Source: Azotobacter vinelandii
GTDB taxonomy: Bacteria > Pseudomonadota > Gammaproteobacteria > Pseudomonadales > Pseudomonadaceae
Direction: 5' to 3' (one strand)
DNA: 64,000 bases
Assembly (NCBI RefSeq): GCF_001571105.1
Contig: NZ_BCTD01000009.1
A program made the translations under genes and the position numbers. The notes under the pieces were generated by a model, which was not told the DNA's origin, made no database searches, and saw only the letters and a program-made list of their open reading frames with translations. The number at the start of each line of letters is the position of its first letter. Within the stretch, counting starts at the first letter, position 1. This document shows, piece after piece, positions 48,168 to 56,643 of the stretch.

Positions 48168-48887
48168 TTAGGTACCGCTACGCAGCAACATGTCGCGCAC
48201 GTGACCGATGGCCTTGGTCGGGTTCAGGCCTTTCGGGCAGACATACACGCAGTTCATGATGCCGCGGCAACGGAATACGCTGAACGGGTCATCCATGGCA
48301 GCCAGACGTTCCTGGGTCTTGGTGTCGCGACTGTCGGCCAGGAAACGATAGGCCTGCAGCAGTGCGGCGGGACCGAGGAACTTGTCCGGGTTCCACCAGA
48401 AGGACGGACAGGAGGTCGAACAGCAAGCGCACAGGATGCACTCGTAGAGACCGTCCAGCTTCTCGCGCTCTTCCGGGCTTTGCAGACGCTCGATGGCCGG
48501 GGCGGGAGTATTGTTTTGCAGGTAGGGCTGCACCTTCTCGTACTGCTTGTAGAAGGTGCTCATGTCCACGACCAGGTCGCGGATGATCGGCAGTCCGGGC
48601 AGCGGGCGAATGATCAGTTTGCCCTCCTTCACTACGCTGGACAGCGGAGTGATGCAGGCCAGGCCGTTCTTGCCGTTCAGGTTCATGCCGTCGGAACCGC
48701 ACACGCCTTCGCGGCAGGAGCGACGGTAGGAAAAGCTGCCGTCACGCTCCTTGATCAGGGCCAGGACGTCGAGGACCATGAGATCCTTGCCGTCGATGTC
48801 AATGTTCAGATTCTGCATGTAGGGAGCAGAGTCCTGCTCCGGGTTGTAGCGATAAACGCTAACTTGCAATGTCTTGGGCAGCGACAT
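48168..48887 (-). CDS. sdhB: Succinate dehydrogenase iron-sulfur subunit
   Basis: 239 residues. [2Fe-2S] ligands in SCREGVCGSDGMNLNG with a later Cys, then [4Fe-4S] and [3Fe-4S] ligands in CILCACCSTSCPSFWW and CRGIMNCVYVCPKGLNP. It passes electrons from SdhA FAD to quinone at SdhCD. It lies 11 bases after sdhA. Confidence 0.97.
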   Translation of the reverse strand: MSLPKTLQVSVYRYNPEQDSAPYMQNLNIDIDGKDLMVLDVLALIKERDGSFSYRRSCREGVCGSDGMNLNGKNGLACITPLSSVVKEGKLIIRPLPGLPIIRDLVVDMSTFYKQYEKVQPYLQNNTPAPAIERLQSPEEREKLDGLYECILCACCSTSCPSFWWNPDKFLGPAALLQAYRFLADSRDTKTQERLAAMDDPFSVFRCRGIMNCVYVCPKGLNPTKAIGHVRDMLLRSGT

Positions 48888-48898
48888 ATCGATAACCC

Positions 48899-50671
48899 TT
48901 AATAAGTACGTACTTTGGGTTCAAACGCCGGAACGGTCTTCGGCGCGAAGTTGACGGCACGCTGAGCCACGCGCTTCTCACCCGGGAAGTACAGGGTGTG
49001 GCACAGCCAGTTCTCGTCGTCGCGGCCTTCGAAGTCCTCGCGGGCGTGGGCGCCACGGGATTCCTTGCGGGTTTCCGCGGCGATCGCGGTGGCCTCGGCC
49101 ACTTCGAGCAGGTTCTGCAGTTCGAGAGCCTCGACGCGAGCGGTGTTGAACGCCTGGCTCTTGTCGTTGATCTTGACTTCGGCAATACGACCACGCAGCT
49201 CGGCCAGTTGGGCGATGCCCTTCTGCATGTATTCGCCGGTGCGGAATACGCCGAAGTAGTTCTGCATGCACTGCTGCAGTTCCTGCTTGAGCGGAGCGAC
49301 TTCCTCGCCACTGGTACGTTCGTTCACGCCAGCCAGACGCTTGAGGGAGCTCTCGATGTCGGACTCGCTGGCTCCGCGGGTATCGATACCTTCCTTGAGG
49401 GCTTTCTCCAGGTGCAGGCCAGCAGCGCGACCGAACACCACCAGGTCAAGCAGCGAGTTGCCGCCCAGACGGTTGGCGCCATGGACAGATACGCAGGCCA
49501 CTTCGCCCACGGCGAACAGGCCTTCGATGATCTTGTCGTTGCCGTTGGCATCCTGGGTGATGGCCTGGCCATGGATGTTGGTGGCCACACCACCCATCAT
49601 GTAGTGGCAGGTCGGGATGACCGGGATCGGCGCAACCACAGGGTCAACATGGGCAAAAGTCTTGGACAGCTCGCAGATGCCGGGCAGGCGGCTGTGCAGG
49701 ACTTCCTCGCCAAGGTGGTCGAGCTTCAGCAGCACGTGGTCCTTGTTCGGACCGACGCCATTGCCGGCGATCACTTCCTTGACCATCGAACGAGCCACCA
49801 CGTCGCGACCGGCGAGATCCTTCGCGTTCGGCGCATAACGCTCCATGAAACGCTCGCCATGGGCATTGATCAGGTAGCCGCCTTCGCCGCGGCAGCCTTC
49901 GGTCACCAGTACACCGGCACCAGCAATACCGGTCGGGTGGAACTGCCACATCTCGATGTCCTGAACCGGAACACCGGCACGCAGAGCCATGCCTACGCCG
50001 TCACCGGTGTTGATCAGCGCGTTGGTGGTCGAAGCGTAGATACGCCCGGCACCACCCGTGGCCAGGACCACAGCCTTGCAGCGGATGTAAACGGTTTCGC
50101 CGGTTTCGATGCAGAGAGCGATGACACCAACCACAGCACCGTCCTGGTTCTTCACCAGATCGACGGCATACCACTCGTTGAGGAACGAGGTACCAGCCTT
50201 CAGGTTACCCTGGTACAGGGTGTGCAGCAGCGCGTGACCGGTACGGTCGGCAGCGGCACAGGTACGAGCTGCCTGGGTCGGGTTATCCGGCCCTTTGGAC
50301 TGACCACCGAACGGACGCTGATAGATCCGGCCGGTTTCGGTACGGGAGAACGGCAGCCCCATGTGCTCGAGCTCGAAGACGGCTTCCGGGCCAACCGAAC
50401 ACATGTACTCGATGGCGTCCTGGTCACCGATGTAGTCCGAACCCTTGACGGTGTCGTACATGTGCCAGCGCCAATCGTCGTTCGGGTCCGCCGAAGCGAT
50501 GGCGCAGGTGATGCCGCCCTGCGCGGAGACAGTGTGCGAGCGAGTCGGAAACACCTTGGTGACCACTGCAGTCTTGTGGCCGCCCTGAGCCAGTTGCAGA
50601 GCAGCACGCATGCCAGCACCACCGCCGCCGACGATGATTGCGTCGAAGGAAAGCGTACGAATGTTAGCCAT
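48899..50671 (-). CDS. sdhA: Succinate dehydrogenase flavoprotein subunit
   Basis: 590 residues. N-terminal dinucleotide fold AIIVGGGGAGMRAALQLA, the covalent FAD histidine region TRSHTVSAQGGI, substrate residues in CHYMMGGVATNIHGQ, and AACVSVHGANRLGGNSLLDLVVFGRAAG-type C-terminal FAD block (seen as VHGANRLGGNSLLDLVVFG). It oxidises succinate to fumarate at the inner face of the cytoplasmic membrane. Three bases separate it from sdhD. Confidence 0.97.
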   Translation of the reverse strand: MANIRTLSFDAIIVGGGGAGMRAALQLAQGGHKTAVVTKVFPTRSHTVSAQGGITCAIASADPNDDWRWHMYDTVKGSDYIGDQDAIEYMCSVGPEAVFELEHMGLPFSRTETGRIYQRPFGGQSKGPDNPTQAARTCAAADRTGHALLHTLYQGNLKAGTSFLNEWYAVDLVKNQDGAVVGVIALCIETGETVYIRCKAVVLATGGAGRIYASTTNALINTGDGVGMALRAGVPVQDIEMWQFHPTGIAGAGVLVTEGCRGEGGYLINAHGERFMERYAPNAKDLAGRDVVARSMVKEVIAGNGVGPNKDHVLLKLDHLGEEVLHSRLPGICELSKTFAHVDPVVAPIPVIPTCHYMMGGVATNIHGQAITQDANGNDKIIEGLFAVGEVACVSVHGANRLGGNSLLDLVVFGRAAGLHLEKALKEGIDTRGASESDIESSLKRLAGVNERTSGEEVAPLKQELQQCMQNYFGVFRTGEYMQKGIAQLAELRGRIAEVKINDKSQAFNTARVEALELQNLLEVAEATAIAAETRKESRGAHAREDFEGRDDENWLCHTLYFPGEKRVAQRAVNFAPKTVPAFEPKVRTY

Positions 50672-50674
50672 GGA

Positions 50675-51043
50675 TCAGATACCCCAAAGAATCTGCACAC
50701 CCCAGACGAAAAACGCGAACATGGCGATGCCACACGCGGCCTGGAAAAGGAAACGCACGACGGTCGCCAGCTTGCCCAGCGCCATCGGAGTCAGGTAGTC
50801 GGTCGAGATGGTCCACATGCCGACCCAGGCGTGTACGCTCAGGGCGACGAGAGCCAGCAGACTGAAGATCCGCATACCGGTGCTGGAGAACAGACCATGC
50901 CATTCGGCGTAGCTCAGATCCGAGCTGAAGAACAGGTAACCCAGCAGGAAGAGGGTGTATGCCGCGAGAATGACCGCGGAGACACGCTGGGCCATCCAGT
51001 CGTAGAGGCCCGAGCGCGAGAAATTCGTGACATTGGTTACCAT
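50675..51043 (-). CDS. sdhD: Succinate dehydrogenase membrane anchor SdhD
   Basis: 122 residues with three helices, haem/quinone-contacting segment SVHAWVGMWTISTDYL, starting MVTNVTNFSRSGLYDWMAQR. The ATG (51043) lies within the end of sdhC, a seven-base overlap. A TTG two codons earlier is possible but relatives begin at this ATG. Confidence 0.93.
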   Translation of the reverse strand: MVTNVTNFSRSGLYDWMAQRVSAVILAAYTLFLLGYLFFSSDLSYAEWHGLFSSTGMRIFSLLALVALSVHAWVGMWTISTDYLTPMALGKLATVVRFLFQAACGIAMFAFFVWGVQILWGI

Positions 51044-51420
51044 ATCCAAACCCCCGACAGCAGGATCAGCGCTACCGAAACGCCGATAACGATTTTCGAG
51101 CCCTTGGTGCCGCCTTCCAGCGTTTCACCGATGCCCGTATCCATGATCAGATGGCGCACGCCGGCCACCAGGTGGTACAGCAATGCGGACACCAGGCCCC
51201 ACGCCACCAGCTTGACCAGCGGGCTGGCCAGATACCCCTTCACCTGCTCGAAGCCTTCCTCCGACGACAGAGACTTGTCGAGCCAGGACAGCAGCACGAC
51301 AATTCCCAAGAAGAGGATGACACCAGAGATACGGTGAAGAATGGACGTGTAAGCAGTGACAGGAAGTTTGATTGTCCTAAGGTCTAGGTTTACAGGTCGT
51401 TGGCTTTTCACGGCTTTCAT
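51037..51420 (-). CDS. sdhC: Succinate dehydrogenase cytochrome b556 subunit SdhC
   Basis: 127 residues with three helices. The SdhC signature SILHRISGVILFLG and the haem-ligand region HLVAGVRHLIMD are present. First gene of the sdhCDAB order on the minus strand, followed by the suc genes. Confidence 0.94.
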   Translation of the reverse strand: MKAVKSQRPVNLDLRTIKLPVTAYTSILHRISGVILFLGIVVLLSWLDKSLSSEEGFEQVKGYLASPLVKLVAWGLVSALLYHLVAGVRHLIMDTGIGETLEGGTKGSKIVIGVSVALILLSGVWIW

Positions 51421-51544
51421 TCACTGTGAGAGCCCTGGCGAGCAGGGCGAAGTTGTTGGGATGTGCACTGGTCAGGTACCCACCACCCAGAGAGCGGCAA
51501 CCTCCAGAATACGCGGCTCCAAAGCCCCTGGCGGTCGGTTGCCG

Positions 51545-51573
51545 AGTATAGACAGTTAGGGTACTAATGACAA
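51545..51573 (-). promoter_or_regulatory. Sigma-70-type promoter for the sdhCDAB-suc operon
   Basis: On the minus strand, TTGTCA (51573-51568), a 17-base spacer, then TATACT (51550-51545). Both boxes are one or two bases from consensus. It lies about 125 bases upstream of the sdhC ATG. Confidence 0.65.
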
Positions 51574-51688
51574 CGCAAGCACCCTCAACAAAGTAGTGAT
51601 TGCACTAAGGCTATTAATCACGTAAATAGCTTCTTTTTTGCGTGCAAACCATTCTGAAACGAACGCCCCACTACTACTTTGGTGCAGA

Positions 51689-51716
51689 TTGCTTTCAGAC
51701 TCGTCACCCCTATAGT
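51689..51716 (+). promoter_or_regulatory. Candidate gltA promoter
   Basis: TTGCTT (51689-51694), 16-base spacer, TATAGT (51711-51716). About 78 bases upstream of the gltA ATG. A second TATAGA lies at 51724-51729, so the exact start is uncertain. Confidence 0.4.
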
Positions 51717-51794
51717 GACACTCTATAGATAGAGGCGACTCCGCGTGGGGTTCGCCGACGATACCTAGCAGAAAGCTCAAAAAGGAGGCCACTC

Positions 51795-53078
51795 ATGGCT
51801 GACAAAAAAGCGCAGTTGATCATCGAGGGCAACGCTCCCGTTGAACTGCCCATGTTGACCGGTACTGTCGGTCCTGATGTGATTGATGTACGCGGTCTGA
51901 CCTCAACGGGCCATTTCACCTTCGATCCTGGCTTTATGTCCACTGCTTCCTGCGAATCGAAGATTACCTATATCGATGGCGACAAGGGCATCCTGCTGCA
52001 CCGCGGTTATCCGATCGAACAACTCGCGGAAAAATCCGACTATCTAGAAACTTGTTATCTGCTGCTGAACGGCGAACTGCCTAATGCCGATCAGAAAGCC
52101 AAGTTCGTCAACAATATCAAGAACCACACTATGGTTCATGAGCAGTTGAAGAACTTCCTCAATGGATTCCGTCGCGATGCCCACCCGATGGCCGTGATGT
52201 GCGGTGTCGTCGGTGCCCTTTCCGCCTTCTATCACGATTCGCTGGATATCAATGACCCGCAGCATCGCGAGATTTCCGCGATCCGTCTGGTAGCCAAGAT
52301 GCCGACCCTGGCCGCCATGGTCTACAAATACTCCCTCGGCCAGCCGCTGATGTATCCGCGCAACGATCTGGACTACGCGGAAAACTTCCTGCACATGATG
52401 TTCAACACCCCGTGCGAAGTGAAGCCGATCAGCCCGGTTCTGGCGAAGGCCATGGACCGCATCTTCGTCCTGCACGCCGATCACGAGCAGAACGCCTCGA
52501 CCTCCACCGTGCGTCTGGCCGGCTCCTCGGGCGCCAACCCGTTCGCCTGTATCGCTGCCGGCATCGCGGCCCTCTGGGGTCCGGCACACGGCGGCGCCAA
52601 CGAAGCCGTGCTGACCATGCTCGACGAGATCGGCGATGTTTCCAACATCGAGAAGTTCGTGGCCAAGGCCAAGGACAAGAACGATCCGTTCAAGCTGATG
52701 GGCTTCGGCCATCGCGTCTACAAGAACTTCGACCCGCGCGCCAAGGTCATGAAGCAGACCTGCGACGAAGTGCTGTCCGAACTGGGCATCAACGATCCCC
52801 AGTTGGAACTGGCCATGAAGCTGGAAGAAATCGCGCGCAACGATCCTTACTTCAAGGAGCGCAATCTCTACCCGAACGTCGACTTCTACTCCGGTATCAT
52901 TCTCAAGGCGATCGGCATTCCGACCAGCATGTTCACCGTGATCTTCGCCCTGGCTCGTACCGTGGGCTGGATCTCGCACTGGAAGGAAATGCTCTCCGGC
53001 CCGTACAAGATCGGCCGTCCGCGCCAGCTGTACACCGGCTACGAGAAGCGCGACTATATCTCGGTGGAAAAACGCTGA
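51795..53078 (+). CDS. gltA: Citrate synthase (type II)
   Basis: 427 residues. N-terminal small domain of the NADH-sensitive hexameric type, then the catalytic histidines in GPAHGGANEAVL and MGFGHRVYKNFDPRAK and Asp in PNVDFYSGIIL. It condenses oxaloacetate with acetyl-CoA. A very strong Shine-Dalgarno (AAAGGAGG) stands seven bases before the ATG. Divergent from sdhC and followed by a strong terminator, so it is monocistronic. Confidence 0.97.
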   Translation: MADKKAQLIIEGNAPVELPMLTGTVGPDVIDVRGLTSTGHFTFDPGFMSTASCESKITYIDGDKGILLHRGYPIEQLAEKSDYLETCYLLLNGELPNADQKAKFVNNIKNHTMVHEQLKNFLNGFRRDAHPMAVMCGVVGALSAFYHDSLDINDPQHREISAIRLVAKMPTLAAMVYKYSLGQPLMYPRNDLDYAENFLHMMFNTPCEVKPISPVLAKAMDRIFVLHADHEQNASTSTVRLAGSSGANPFACIAAGIAALWGPAHGGANEAVLTMLDEIGDVSNIEKFVAKAKDKNDPFKLMGFGHRVYKNFDPRAKVMKQTCDEVLSELGINDPQLELAMKLEEIARNDPYFKERNLYPNVDFYSGIILKAIGIPTSMFTVIFALARTVGWISHWKEMLSGPYKIGRPRQLYTGYEKRDYISVEKR

Positions 53079-53082
53079 TAGC

Positions 53083-53129
53083 GTTTTCCGTCCGACGGAA
53101 AAAGGCTGCGTTTTCACGCAGCCTTTTTT
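53083..53129 (+). terminator. Intrinsic terminator after gltA
   Basis: GGCTGCG (53104-53110) and CGCAGCC (53117-53123), extended by T-A and by A-run/T-run pairing, followed by six T (53124-53129). Just before it is a second palindrome, TTTTCCGTC/GACGGAAAA (53083-53102), so two hairpins stand in tandem. Confidence 0.93.
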
Positions 53130-53193
53130 ATTGGTCGTCCATTCGCGTATCGGCTCGCTCCGTACGGACACATATCGCTGCCGAGACCTCGTC

Positions 53194-53445
53194 TCAACGC
53201 GTTTCCTGTTCCAGCCAGGCGAGCAGCCGCAACGCCTCCTCCCGACTGTCGCCGCAGACAGCCGCATCCGCCCCGAAGGCCGAACAGACCGCCGGCCGCC
53301 CGGGCTTGTCGAACAAGGCGCACAAACTCTCCACGGACAGATGCAGGCAATGCTCGCCTGCCGGCTTGCCGAACGGCATGCCCGGGAGCGGCGAACTGAT
53401 GGAAGGAGCAATGCAGCAGGCACCACAACCCGCGCGACACTTCAT
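53194..53445 (-). CDS. YkgJ family cysteine-cluster protein
   Basis: 83 residues starting MKCRAGCGACCIAPSISSPL. Cysteines in CxxxCGACC, GEHCLHL, LCALF and AVCSAF match the CxxCxxCC-type YkgJ pattern (putative zinc/iron-chelating domain). Function unknown. An upstream in-frame ATG at 53469 adds eight residues without family support. Confidence 0.8.
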   Translation of the reverse strand: MKCRAGCGACCIAPSISSPLPGMPFGKPAGEHCLHLSVESLCALFDKPGRPAVCSAFGADAAVCGDSREEALRLLAWLEQETR

Positions 53446-53591
53446 GAGCGGACCTCGCAAGACGAACAACCTCCAGGGAAGGTCGAGTATCTTAGTGCCG
53501 AACTCGACGAGCCGCTAAGCCATCCCCCGCCCCGCGCCTCCTCCCCACCACCGATCGGTCGCCCGCCCACGCCAGTCCGGAGCCATATTCC

Positions 53592-53933
53592 ATGCCAATC
53601 TGGGTGCAAACCGCACTGCTGCTCAGCCTTTCGAACATCTTCATGACCTTCGCCTGGTACGGCCACCTTCGCACCCTCAACAGCAAGCCCTGGGCCGTTG
53701 CCGCCCTCCTCAGTTGGGGAATCGCACTGTTCGAATACCTGATCATGGTTCCGGCCAACCGCATCGGCTACACCGAACTCAACGTGGGCCAGTTGAAGAT
53801 CATGCAGGAAGTGATCACCCTGATGGTCTTCGTTCCCTTCAGCGTGCTGTTCATGCACCAGCCCCTCAAGCTCGACTACCTGTGGGCCGGACTCTGCCTG
53901 CTGGGCGCGGTGTATTTCATCTTCCGCGGCTGA
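53592..53933 (+). CDS. DMT superfamily protein, DUF486 family
   Basis: 113-residue membrane protein with four helices, matching DUF486: NIFMTFAWYGHL, LSWGIALFEYLIMVPANRIGY and ELNVGQLKIMQEVITLMVF. Small-multidrug-resistance-like size and topology; function unknown. Confidence 0.87.
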   Translation: MPIWVQTALLLSLSNIFMTFAWYGHLRTLNSKPWAVAALLSWGIALFEYLIMVPANRIGYTELNVGQLKIMQEVITLMVFVPFSVLFMHQPLKLDYLWAGLCLLGAVYFIFRG

Positions 53934-54060
53934 GCGCCTTCGCGACACCCAGCTCCCGACCACATCCCATCGGCGGGTATGGACCCGGAGAGGGTTTACA
54001 CTGATACCACTGTCCGCCAGCGAGTCTGGCATCCCCCTGCACGGAGCCCTGGAGCTGCCC

Positions 54061-54618
54061 ATGGACAAGTGGTTGGTGATCGATCTGGAAGCCACGACGG
54101 ACGAAGGTGGCTGGCCGGTGGCGGACATGGAAATCATCGAAATCGGCGCCAGCCTGGTGAATAGGAACGGTCACGAACTGGATCACTTCAAGCGCTTCGT
54201 GCGTCCCTTGCGTCGTCCTCTCCTGACCCTCTTCTGCCAGGAACTCACCCACATAGCCCAGTCCGACATCGACTCCGCCACCCCGCTGCCCATGGTCTGG
54301 GAGCAGTTCGAGCACTGGCTCGCTCCCTATCGTCCACGCCTGGCGGGCTGGACCAGTTGGGGCGACTACGATCGCCGGCAACTGGAGCAGGAATGGCGCC
54401 GCCACGGCCTTGCCAGCAGCCTGATCCCCCTTTCCCACGTCAACCTGAAACAGCGTTTCGCCGATACTCGCCAGTTGAAGCGCCCGGTCGGTCTGCGGAC
54501 TGCCCTGCAACTCGCCGGCATGAGCTTTCAGGGACAACAGCATCGGGCGCTGGAGGATGCGCGCAACACCGCCCGCCTGCTACCGCTGACGGCCATGCCC
54601 GACGCTCAAAACGGATGA
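54061..54618 (+). CDS. DEDDh 3'-5' exonuclease domain protein
   Basis: 185 residues. ExoI motif VIDLEATTDE, then EIIEIGASLVNR, WTSWGDYDRRQLEQEW (ExoII) and HRALEDARNTARLL (ExoIII with His-x4-Asp). This is the KapD/ERI-1-like group of short exonucleases acting on RNA or DNA ends; the exact substrate is unknown. It lies 60 bases upstream of ppnP on the same strand. Confidence 0.87.
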   Translation: MDKWLVIDLEATTDEGGWPVADMEIIEIGASLVNRNGHELDHFKRFVRPLRRPLLTLFCQELTHIAQSDIDSATPLPMVWEQFEHWLAPYRPRLAGWTSWGDYDRRQLEQEWRRHGLASSLIPLSHVNLKQRFADTRQLKRPVGLRTALQLAGMSFQGQQHRALEDARNTARLLPLTAMPDAQNG

Positions 54619-54678
54619 CGCGGTAGAATGCCTTATGCATACTTGCGGGCCTTTTTTCAGCCTTCCCGAGGACTCAGC

Positions 54679-54960
54679 ATGTTCAAGGTCAACGAATACT
54701 TCGACGGTACCGTCAAATCCATCGCCTTCAGCACCAGCCAGGGGCCGGCCACCATTGGCGTGATGGCGTCGGGCGAATACGAATTCGGCACCAGCCAGTT
54801 GGAAATCATGCACGTGATCGCCGGCGCCCTGACTGTGAAGCTGCCGGGCAGCGAGCAGTGGGAAACCTTCGAAGCCGGCAGCCAGTTCACCGTTCCCGCC
54901 AACAGCAAGTTCCAGTTGAAAGTCGCCACGGATACCGCCTACCTCTGCGAGTACCGCTGA
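54679..54960 (+). CDS. ppnP: Pyrimidine/purine nucleoside phosphorylase PpnP
   Basis: 93-residue single-domain cupin (formerly DUF1255): MFKVNEYFDGTVKSIAF, GVMASGEYEFGTSQLEIMHV and FEAGSQFTVPANSKFQLKV. E. coli PpnP phosphorolyses several nucleosides. The upstream extension in frame (from 54628) is not conserved. Confidence 0.9.
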   Translation: MFKVNEYFDGTVKSIAFSTSQGPATIGVMASGEYEFGTSQLEIMHVIAGALTVKLPGSEQWETFEAGSQFTVPANSKFQLKVATDTAYLCEYR

Positions 54961-55153
54961 CCGGAGCGGTCCCTGGAGCACCTGCCGGCGATCCGGGGAC
55001 CGGGCGAAACCGCGACGATGCCCCATCGCTCCTCCATCCTCCCTCCGCGACTCATCCGCCTGTATGCACGACAGGCCGACCAGCCCCTCCCCGCACCGTC
55101 CCGGGCGACTAGACTGCAGAGCGCAGCCCATCAGCCGAGGGAAGCCGATCATC

Positions 55154-55354
55154 ATGTGTCCGTGCAAACACAGTCCCCAGCGCCTTACCGCCCTCCTGCG
55201 TTCCCGCCAGCCCAGCGGCGGAGCCGTCATCGATGAACAAGGGCGGGAAATTCCCATTACCGAGGGCATGATCCAGAAGGCCCGCCGGCTTCTCGACAAG
55301 ACTTGGGCAGCGGCTCCGCGCCAAGCTCCCGTCGACGGCCACAGGGCAGACTAG
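55154..55354 (+). CDS. Small conserved hypothetical protein
   Basis: 66 residues, MCPCKHSPQRLTALLRSRQP then GGAVIDEQGREIPITEGMIQKA. GAGGGAAG stands about ten bases before the ATG. I recognise the GGAVIDEQGREI pattern only as a type found in small pseudomonad proteins and cannot name a function. It overlaps the end of pdxB by four bases on the opposite strand. Confidence 0.5.
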   Translation: MCPCKHSPQRLTALLRSRQPSGGAVIDEQGREIPITEGMIQKARRLLDKTWAAAPRQAPVDGHRAD

Positions 55355-56493
55355 ACCGGCTCGGCCCCCAGCGCCCGCACCAGTTGCCGCAGGCGCGGCG
55401 TCTCGCCGCTCAGCCGCACGCGCAGGCCGTCGATCTCCCGGCGCGGCGGATAGTGCTTGCGCAGGGCGTCGAAAGCGCTGCGCCTGGCCTGCTCGTCGCC
55501 TTCCAGGGACCGGCGGAAATCGGCATCGTCCCGGCGCGGGTCGTATACGGCCCGGCACAGGGTCGCCAGCGCCCAGGCCGGATCGGCTCTGCCGTCGAGC
55601 CCCAATTCGCCCAGCCAGGGCGGTGGTAGCAGTTCGTCCAGCAGCACGCCGGGCGGCACGCCCTGTTGTTCGCAGAAGGCCCGATAGACCTGCGCCGTAC
55701 CGCGCAGCTTGCCATCCAGGCTATAGCCGGCGATATGCGGCGTGGCGATATGACAGAGCCCGGCCAGGGCGACATCCACCAGCGGCTCGCCCTCCCAGAC
55801 GTCCAGTACCGCCTGCAGGTCGGTACGGCCGGCGAGCGCCTCGCGCAGCGCCCGGTTGTCCACCACCGCGCCGCGACTGGCGTTGATCAGCCAGGTACCC
55901 GGCCGCAGCCGCGCCAATTGCTCGCGACCGAACAGGTGCCGGGTCGGATGCGCGCCTTCGTGGGTCAGCGGCGTATGCACGCTCAGCACGTCGCACTCGC
56001 GCAACAGGGTGGGCAGATCGACGAAATCGCCCCGCTCCAGCGCCTGGCGCGGCGGATCGCAGACCAGCACGCGCCAGCCGAGCCCGCGCAGCACCTCGAC
56101 CAGCCGCCCGCCGACCTGACCGGCCCCGACCACCCCATAGCAGCGGGAGGCGAGGTCGACACCCTGCCGCTCGGCCAGGCTCAACAGGCTGCCCAGCACG
56201 TAATCGACCACGCCGCGGGCGTTGCAGCCCGGTGCACTGGCCCAGGCGATCCCGCGTCGGCGCAGATAGTCCAGATCCAGATGATCCGTGCCTATGGTGC
56301 AAGTGCCGACGAAGCGAACCCGGCTGCCTTCCAGCAGAGCGGCATCGACCCGGGTCACCGAGCGCACCAGCAGCACGTCGGCATCCCCCAGCGAACCGGA
56401 TACGATGGCGCGACCGGGCAGTTGGCGGATCTCGCCGAAGGCGGAAAAGAAGGCGTGGACCAGAGGAATGTTTTCGTCGGCGAGGATACGCAT
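55351..56493 (-). CDS. pdxB: Erythronate-4-phosphate dehydrogenase
   Basis: 380-residue D-2-hydroxyacid dehydrogenase of vitamin B6 synthesis. MRILADENIPLVHAFF, NAD-binding GVVGAGQVGGRLVEVLRGLG, catalytic Arg in NASRGAVVDN, Glu in DVWEGEP and His in TPHIAGYSLDGKLRGT. The C-terminal dimerisation domain (about 285-380) is specific to PdxB. Confidence 0.95.
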   Translation of the reverse strand: MRILADENIPLVHAFFSAFGEIRQLPGRAIVSGSLGDADVLLVRSVTRVDAALLEGSRVRFVGTCTIGTDHLDLDYLRRRGIAWASAPGCNARGVVDYVLGSLLSLAERQGVDLASRCYGVVGAGQVGGRLVEVLRGLGWRVLVCDPPRQALERGDFVDLPTLLRECDVLSVHTPLTHEGAHPTRHLFGREQLARLRPGTWLINASRGAVVDNRALREALAGRTDLQAVLDVWEGEPLVDVALAGLCHIATPHIAGYSLDGKLRGTAQVYRAFCEQQGVPPGVLLDELLPPPWLGELGLDGRADPAWALATLCRAVYDPRRDDADFRRSLEGDEQARRSAFDALRKHYPPRREIDGLRVRLSGETPRLRQLVRALGAEPV

Positions 56494-56643
56494 GGCGGAC
56501 TCCTTTCAGGGGTATCCATTCTAGAGTCCCTCCGGGCTCCGGCGTGAGTCGCATCGAACAGCCGAATGCCGCCATGCGGTGTTTGACAGGCAATCCGCAG
56601 GACTTAGACTACCCGCCCCTCCGTTCCGCCCGGCGATACCTAC

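Larger units (their letters stand above)
51421..51794. promoter_or_regulatory. Divergent sdhC/gltA promoter region
   Basis: 374 non-coding bases, more AT-rich than the flanking genes. It holds the promoter candidates listed separately: one toward sdhC and one toward gltA. The segment 51600-51670, with ATTAATCACGTAAATAGC, lies between them and is where shared regulator sites would be expected; no specific operator was recognised. Confidence 0.7.
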